The notes under the pieces are model-generated. The model had not been told where the DNA came from, made no database searches, and saw nothing but the letters and a program-made list of their open reading frames with translations. A stretch of 27,678 bases of DNA. Source: Nitrospiraceae bacterium UBA6905. GTDB taxonomy: Bacteria > Nitrospirota > Thermodesulfovibrionia > Thermodesulfovibrionales > UBA6898. The stretch spans positions 13,547 through 41,224 of the forward strand of contig DKBH01000040.1 in assembly GCA_002451165.1 (NCBI GenBank), read 5' to 3'. Positions 24,244-27,678 of this stretch are shown one piece after another (the stretch's first letter is position 1; the number at the start of each line of letters is the position of its first letter). The translations under genes were made by a program, and so were the position numbers.

Positions 24244-24490
24244 TCTTAAGTATTGCTGCTATCCGTCCTCTTTCTCCTCTCAAACATCACAGCAACCTTA
24301 ATTGCAAACGTTCTTCATGCCATCTCAGGGGTCAGCAGATATGCATATGCCGTTTTGGATAACAAGGACACATCTGTTGGTACCCCTTTCAGTAACATAC
24401 AAGGGATCGACAATACATACACCCTTAAAGTATCAAAAAAAACGATCTGCCGCTAGATAGGGACAATCAAAGATCTGCCACAAAAACTGA

Positions 24491-24817
24491 CTACTGGTTT
24501 TCTTTTGACTGCAGTACAAAAGAAAAAAGGTCCTGGCAGAGGCTGAGCCGCTTTAGATAGACCTTTTTTTGCGACTCTTCAAGCTGCTCAATACGTGCTC
24601 TGAGCTTGTTGCACCGGTCAATGAGAGATTTCAACTCATCCGGCGAGAGATTCATCGCATTCTGGGTTTTTCCACATATGTCATCGAACTCGTCCTTCCA
24701 CTCCTGGGCATAGACATCCTGGATAACTAACCTCGTTGACGGAATAGCGGCAAAAAAAAGCGAGAGCGAAAATGCAGCGACCAGCAGAAATAAAATTATT
24801 CCTAAAGATCTTTTCAT
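24491..24817 (-). CDS. Small anchored coiled-coil protein of the cytochrome operon
   Basis: 108 aa. The N-terminal 35 residues are a signal or anchor helix (SLGIILFLLVAAFSLSLFF). The periplasmic part has DEFDDICGKTQNAMNLSPDE and a helix with heptad-like LKSLIDRCNKLRARIEQLEE followed by LCQDLFSFVL; three Cys occur, none in a CxxCH. Its ATG (24817) overlaps the TAA of the upstream cytochrome by one base (TAATG), so translation is coupled. It likely helps assembly, stability or docking of the cytochromes, but this is inference. I do not recognise the family. An upstream ATG at 24853 lies inside the cytochrome gene and is unlikely. Confidence 0.75.
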   Translation of the reverse strand: MKRSLGIILFLLVAAFSLSLFFAAIPSTRLVIQDVYAQEWKDEFDDICGKTQNAMNLSPDELKSLIDRCNKLRARIEQLEESQKKVYLKRLSLCQDLFSFVLQSKENQ

Positions 24818-25602
24818 TATGAACGTTTTATCCCAGGGTGACAGGGCTTGCAATTACTCATGGGAAAGGCTACCGTCATATGGCATACTCCACAGAATTC
24901 GCCATTCAGTATTCGAATCATCTCAAAATGCTTTGTCGTCTTTTTCTTGATGTTAAAAATGTCTGGATGACAATTGTTGCAGTCGAGCCACTGAATATGA
25001 GGTTTATGAGGGAATACCGCAGGAGGAATATTCGTCCAGCCCGCATCCAGAACCAACTGCGCCTTAAACTCAATATCGTCAGGTGGCATGATAGAAATAT
25101 AATGAGAAGGGTTGATCAATCCTTTTTGCATGGCTTCATCCCAGTCAATATGATTACCGAACCGAGACTGAGGAAGACGCGATGCAAGTTCACCAAACTT
25201 TTGACTCCCATCTGTCTTATTGCCGCTATGGCAATTATTGCAGTGTGGTTCCTGATGCCCGAAGGCAGCTTTTCCGTCATGACAGCTTGCCGCGCCGCAA
25301 TGAAATCCTGCCTGGTTCGCCTTCTCTGTGATTTCAGTCGTATTCACCTTCATGTTGAATTCTAGCTCAAAATGGCATACCCTGCAGGTAAATCTTGTAC
25401 GATGCAGCCAATGAGAGAACATAACGGGCTTCTGACCATTCTTTTCCGACGTTCTGTTTATGATCATATTCCCGTATTCCGAAGCCGGCGCATCTGGGGG
25501 GAAAGCCCAGAATTCTCCGGCCTGGGCCACCTTGAACCCCAACAGGATAATTGATACGGCTAAGAAAAGCGATACTACTATCCAACTTGCTTTGTGTGAC
25601 AT
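24817..25602 (-). CDS. Six-heme c7-type cytochrome, second copy
   Basis: 261 aa with a signal/anchor helix (SWIVVSLFLAVSIILLGFKVAQA). Two c7-like triheme domains follow. Domain 1: VMFSHWLHRTRFTCRVCH, then CGAASCH and CNNCH. Domain 2: AVFPHKPH, CNNCH, CGVCH and CKPCH. That is five CxxCH motifs plus one CX4CH in the middle of domain 1. Other His residues could be axial ligands. Such proteins carry electrons in the periplasm or at the outer surface in metal- and sulfate-reducing bacteria. The start overlaps the first copy by 25 bases. It is paralogous to 25578-26390: the same order FxHWLHR, CxxCH, then FPHK/FSHKKH. Confidence 0.9.
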   Translation of the reverse strand: MSHKASWIVVSLFLAVSIILLGFKVAQAGEFWAFPPDAPASEYGNMIINRTSEKNGQKPVMFSHWLHRTRFTCRVCHFELEFNMKVNTTEITEKANQAGFHCGAASCHDGKAAFGHQEPHCNNCHSGNKTDGSQKFGELASRLPQSRFGNHIDWDEAMQKGLINPSHYISIMPPDDIEFKAQLVLDAGWTNIPPAVFPHKPHIQWLDCNNCHPDIFNIKKKTTKHFEMIRILNGEFCGVCHMTVAFPMSNCKPCHPGIKRS

Positions 25603-26390
25603 CTCTGACAATCAAGCAGCGGGAAAGCCACCGAAACATGACAAACACCGCAGTATTTGCCTGCAAATATATCAACCATTGAGTATGTTGTGCTGCCTTT
25701 CTTAACACCAACAAAAATCTCGGGATGGCAAACCTCACAACCATTCCAGATAGTATGTTTCTTATGTGAAAAGACAATGTCCGGCATCCCTTTGAGCTTC
25801 GTCTCAAGAGCAAAATCCTCCTGAACAGCTAAGGCGCCTTTCTTGATCGAAACCCCTTCAATATAATCTACAAGCTTAATCTGGCCGGTCGCCTCAGCCT
25901 TTTCCCAGTCTATTCCATTGCCGAAGCGCTCTTTTGGGAATTTTTCTGTGTAAGCATAAAAATCGTACTGCTTGGTCACGGTCTTGCCCTGCGAATGGCA
26001 GCGATCGCAACGTTTGCGCTCATCAACCGTATTATATGTCTTGGCGCACGACTCGAATACCTTGCGGTTGTCGATCGCCATGTTCCCGTTATGGCATGTC
26101 CCGCAATAGAAGCCCTTCATATTGTCAGCAGCACGTATCCCGGTTGAACCGGCCTTCATGCCAAAGGCAAGATCGACATGGCAGAGCCTGCAGGTATATT
26201 TCGATCGATGGAGCCAGTGATCAAAGACGACGGGAGCCATATTCGACTGCTCGGAGAAGTTATTTATGATAACTTTTCCGTAATCAGGAGGCAAGGGCCT
26301 CTTTTTCTTTACCCCATCCTGCGCGGCAACAAGGGCTACGCCGCAAGCACTAACCACCAATAAGCAGGCAACAACAATATTTTTTTTCAT
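25578..26390 (-). CDS. Six-heme c7-type cytochrome, first copy
   Basis: 270 aa, secreted (MKKNIVVACLLVVSACGVAL signal; a VSAC lipobox-like run is present but the following hydrophobic residues favour a normal signal). Domain 1: VVFDHWLHRSKYTCRLCH, FYCGTCH and RCDRCH. Domain 2: IVFSHKKHTIWNGCEVCH, KYCGVCH and DCQRCH. This is two c7/nanowire-type triheme units, six hemes in all. It is the first gene of the cytochrome operon, with a good RBS (GGAGGGG, four bases before ATG 26390) and a strong promoter at 26417-26445. It probably carries electrons between a membrane complex and an outside acceptor, which is inference. Confidence 0.92.
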   Translation of the reverse strand: MKKNIVVACLLVVSACGVALVAAQDGVKKKRPLPPDYGKVIINNFSEQSNMAPVVFDHWLHRSKYTCRLCHVDLAFGMKAGSTGIRAADNMKGFYCGTCHNGNMAIDNRKVFESCAKTYNTVDERKRCDRCHSQGKTVTKQYDFYAYTEKFPKERFGNGIDWEKAEATGQIKLVDYIEGVSIKKGALAVQEDFALETKLKGMPDIVFSHKKHTIWNGCEVCHPEIFVGVKKGSTTYSMVDIFAGKYCGVCHVSVAFPLLDCQRCHTKQVG

Positions 26391-26416
26391 ACTACCCCTC
26401 CTGAACAATGACATTA

Positions 26417-26445
26417 ATATTATGCAAAAGGAGAACCCTTGTCAA
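26417..26445 (-). promoter_or_regulatory. Proximal promoter of the cytochrome operon
   Basis: Minus strand perfect TTGACA (complement of 26440-26445), 17-nt spacer, TAATAT (complement of 26417-26422). The predicted start is near 26410, giving a 20-base leader to ATG 26390. Confidence 0.55.
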
Positions 26446-26643
26446 ATTCCTGGGCCCAATGTTGCACCAATTGAGAGATATTCAGTCCACAAAAAGGTCA
26501 GATGCTCTGAAACAGCCCTTCCTTGTCTCAGCCCTGTCACGCTTCGCTGCAATTCGCCATTGCATGAAGATAGTTCCTGCTTGTCATTTTCTAGTTCTTA
26601 TCATCATATCCATACATGGCATTAGTTCTACCGTGTCATAAGC

Positions 26644-26672
26644 ATAATATATAATGAAAATGAATATGACAA
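26644..26672 (-). promoter_or_regulatory. Middle promoter upstream of the cytochrome operon
   Basis: Minus strand TTGTCA (complement of 26667-26672), 17-nt spacer, TATTAT (complement of 26644-26649). Each hexamer is one base from consensus. The leader would be about 245 bases. Confidence 0.5.
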
Positions 26673-26781
26673 AGCTTATATATACTACCGCTTGTGCGCA
26701 AGAGTTCGCACTGCCTACTCTTCTATTTGGTAGCCCCTCGTGTCAGCAGCAGTTCAGAGAATAGATGCAGATAGTTGACTG

Positions 26782-26809
26782 ATTATATCACAGCAGAATT
26801 AGATGCAAA
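26782..26809 (-). promoter_or_regulatory. Distal extended -10 promoter upstream of the cytochrome operon
   Basis: Minus strand TTTGCA (complement of 26804-26809), 16-nt spacer, TGA then perfect TATAAT (complement of 26782-26787). The extended -10 (TGn) makes it plausible even with a weak -35. The leader would be about 385 bases. Confidence 0.4.
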
Positions 26810-27104
26810 AATTTGGCACTTAGAAGATTCTCGGGTTAGAAGAGCCCGTGACATCTCGCCTTACTTCGCGGTCATCGCATGGAGATCAAGGTAACACGGC
26901 TGTAAGCACCCTAAACATGCGCCGGGTTTTACGTCGTCTTTTCAAAATGAACTTAGCTCAACGTTTGTCTTGATTACGCGCTGTCTCTTCAGCAGCCCGG
27001 CTGTCCTCACCTTTCTTATCACGTTAAGGATCCGTGGCTTTGTGCCCCCTGGTTACCCAGAGTTTACCTTTTCGGAAACAATACTCTAAACTTTAAAAGA
27101 TCAC
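26810..27104. other. Intergenic stretch without a gene
   Basis: No coding frame of note on either strand. A short hairpin CGGGTT-AGAAG-AGCCCG lies at about 26832-26848 without a T-run. Together with 26391-26809 it makes a gene-free stretch of about 740 bases upstream of the cytochrome operon. Confidence 0.5.
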
Positions 27105-27105
27105 T

Positions 27106-27125
27106 CCCCCCGCATATGCCGGGGG
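27106..27125 (-). terminator. Terminator of the Ig-like repeat gene
   Basis: On the minus strand a run of CCCCC and a run of GGGGG form a stem around a GCATATGC-containing loop, starting five bases after the stop codon. A T-rich stretch (TCTTTT) follows after a few bases. The C:C mismatch and the gap make it a moderate call. Confidence 0.45.
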
Positions 27126-27129
27126 TACG

Positions 27130-27678
27130 TTAATTTCTGTTGATCACAAAATAGTCGTCGCTCATATCCCTGCCGACTTGCCTGCCATTTTCATCATAGG
27201 CAACAATTTTCAGCAGACAAGTGTTCTTCGTCTTTACCACGTCAGGTGTCCATCTGTACGACCCAGGATTGCCGTTTACCTCGGCAATCGGATGCCAGGT
27301 GACTCCGCTGCCATCAACATTCAGGAATATCTTTACCCTGCTTACCGGGACAGCCGTCCTCGTCTCCCAGGAAATGTTGTACGGTAAATTTGTCCCCAAC
27401 GACTCTCCGCCGTTTGGCGCCGTCAGTCTTATGGTTTCTATCGTAAACGGCGCGGATGACTGCTGTTTAACCACACGCTTCCCCATCGCATCGTATCCGA
27501 TTATTTTAACAAGACAGTTCTTCTTATTCTTCCTGACGGCCGGCACCTGCCAGTCATAGGTAGCAACATTGCCCACCTTGTCAATCTTCTTCCAGGTAAG
27601 ACCGCCATCCATCGAGTACTTTATCTTAAAGCTCACCGCTCCGGTCGCAGCCCATGTTATAGGATACACTGAACCTGC
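27130..27678 (-). CDS. Secreted Ig-like repeat protein, C-terminal part
   Basis: The frame stays open to the right edge, so the true start lies outside the window. The 180 visible residues hold one complete and one partial repeat of about 95 residues. Each has the pattern LTAPNGGE, then ISWE/ITWA, a VKIFLNVDGSGVTW or KYSMDGGLTWKKI strand, YRWTPDV or YDWQVPA, a CLLKIVAYDENG or CLVKIIGYDAMG strand, and FVI or FTI at the end. This is the Ig-like surface-protein repeat related to Kre9/Knh1 domains. It is probably exported and binds sugars or other cell-surface material, but nothing proves the ligand. The last residues YFVINRN end at a TAA. Confidence 0.75.
   Translation of the reverse strand, partial: AGSVYPITWAATGAVSFKIKYSMDGGLTWKKIDKVGNVATYDWQVPAVRKNKKNCLVKIIGYDAMGKRVVKQQSSAPFTIETIRLTAPNGGESLGTNLPYNISWETRTAVPVSRVKIFLNVDGSGVTWHPIAEVNGNPGSYRWTPDVVKTKNTCLLKIVAYDENGRQVGRDMSDDYFVINRN

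Noticed and set aside
24253..24456. 67-codon plus-strand frame with a hydrophobic start downstream of the radical SAM gene
   Set aside because: The TTG start has no ribosome-binding site and the sequence after the hydrophobic part shows no motif. I could not exclude a small membrane peptide, but there is no positive evidence.
25367..25813. 148-codon minus-strand frame overlapping the two cytochrome genes
   Set aside because: It is in another frame over heme motifs of both cytochromes, which are certain.
1..27678. CRISPR arrays, tRNA or rRNA genes, insertion sequences, integrases and phage genes
   Set aside because: I looked for regular short repeats, cloverleaf-like ends, transposase motifs and terminal inverted repeats and saw none that could be supported by eye; a covariance-model search could still find a small RNA.

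Overview
The window looks like a chromosomal segment of an anaerobic or microaerophilic Gram-negative bacterium of the Nitrospirota or Desulfobacterota kind. The reasons are multiheme c-type cytochromes, a heme-type sensor kinase, a B12-dependent radical SAM enzyme, a type IV pilus retraction ATPase and two-cluster ferredoxins, set in short mixed-strand operons. This placement is an inference from gene content. I saw no rRNA, tRNA, CRISPR array, transposase or phage gene.

Left third (1-8100): a secreted thioredoxin-fold DUF255 protein (-) is divergent from an orphan 153-aa protein (+). A two-gene operon follows, with a remote RelA/SpoT-like protein and a CvfB-type S1 RNA-binding protein. Next is a minus-strand group: a 53-aa protein with its own promoter, a frameshifted gene and a small zinc-ribbon protein. 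A ferritin-like remnant with at least two frameshifts lies beside it.

Middle (8166-18100): a DUF4388 (PATAN) regulator and a PilT ATPase form a pair on the plus strand. A ferritin-like protein and a small secreted protein follow. The rest is a minus-strand series: an anchored cytochrome c with a DUF445 membrane protein, a DUF3365 heme-type kinase with no phospho-acceptor histidine, a WalJ/YycJ-type metallo-hydrolase, a 57-aa protein, a small SH3/LSm-like secreted protein and a Cys-rich ferredoxin.

Right third (18443-27678): GreB converges on 4-alpha-glucanotransferase. Then come a small charged protein, a lipoprotein whose frame is split by a single TGA, a B12-binding radical SAM protein whose N-terminus is frameshifted at codon 2, a cytochrome operon (two paralogous six-heme proteins plus a small coiled-coil protein) and a secreted Ig-like repeat protein cut by the right edge.

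Two patterns run through the window. Several genes lack a Shine-Dalgarno but have a good -10 box 5 to 11 nt before the start codon, which suggests leaderless transcripts. Several other genes are broken by single-base events, which could be real decay, recoding or assembly error. The most unusual items are the UGA-containing lipoprotein (a UxxC motif plus a downstream hairpin), the RelA/SpoT-like protein next to CvfB, the His-less heme-type kinase and the tandem six-heme cytochromes.
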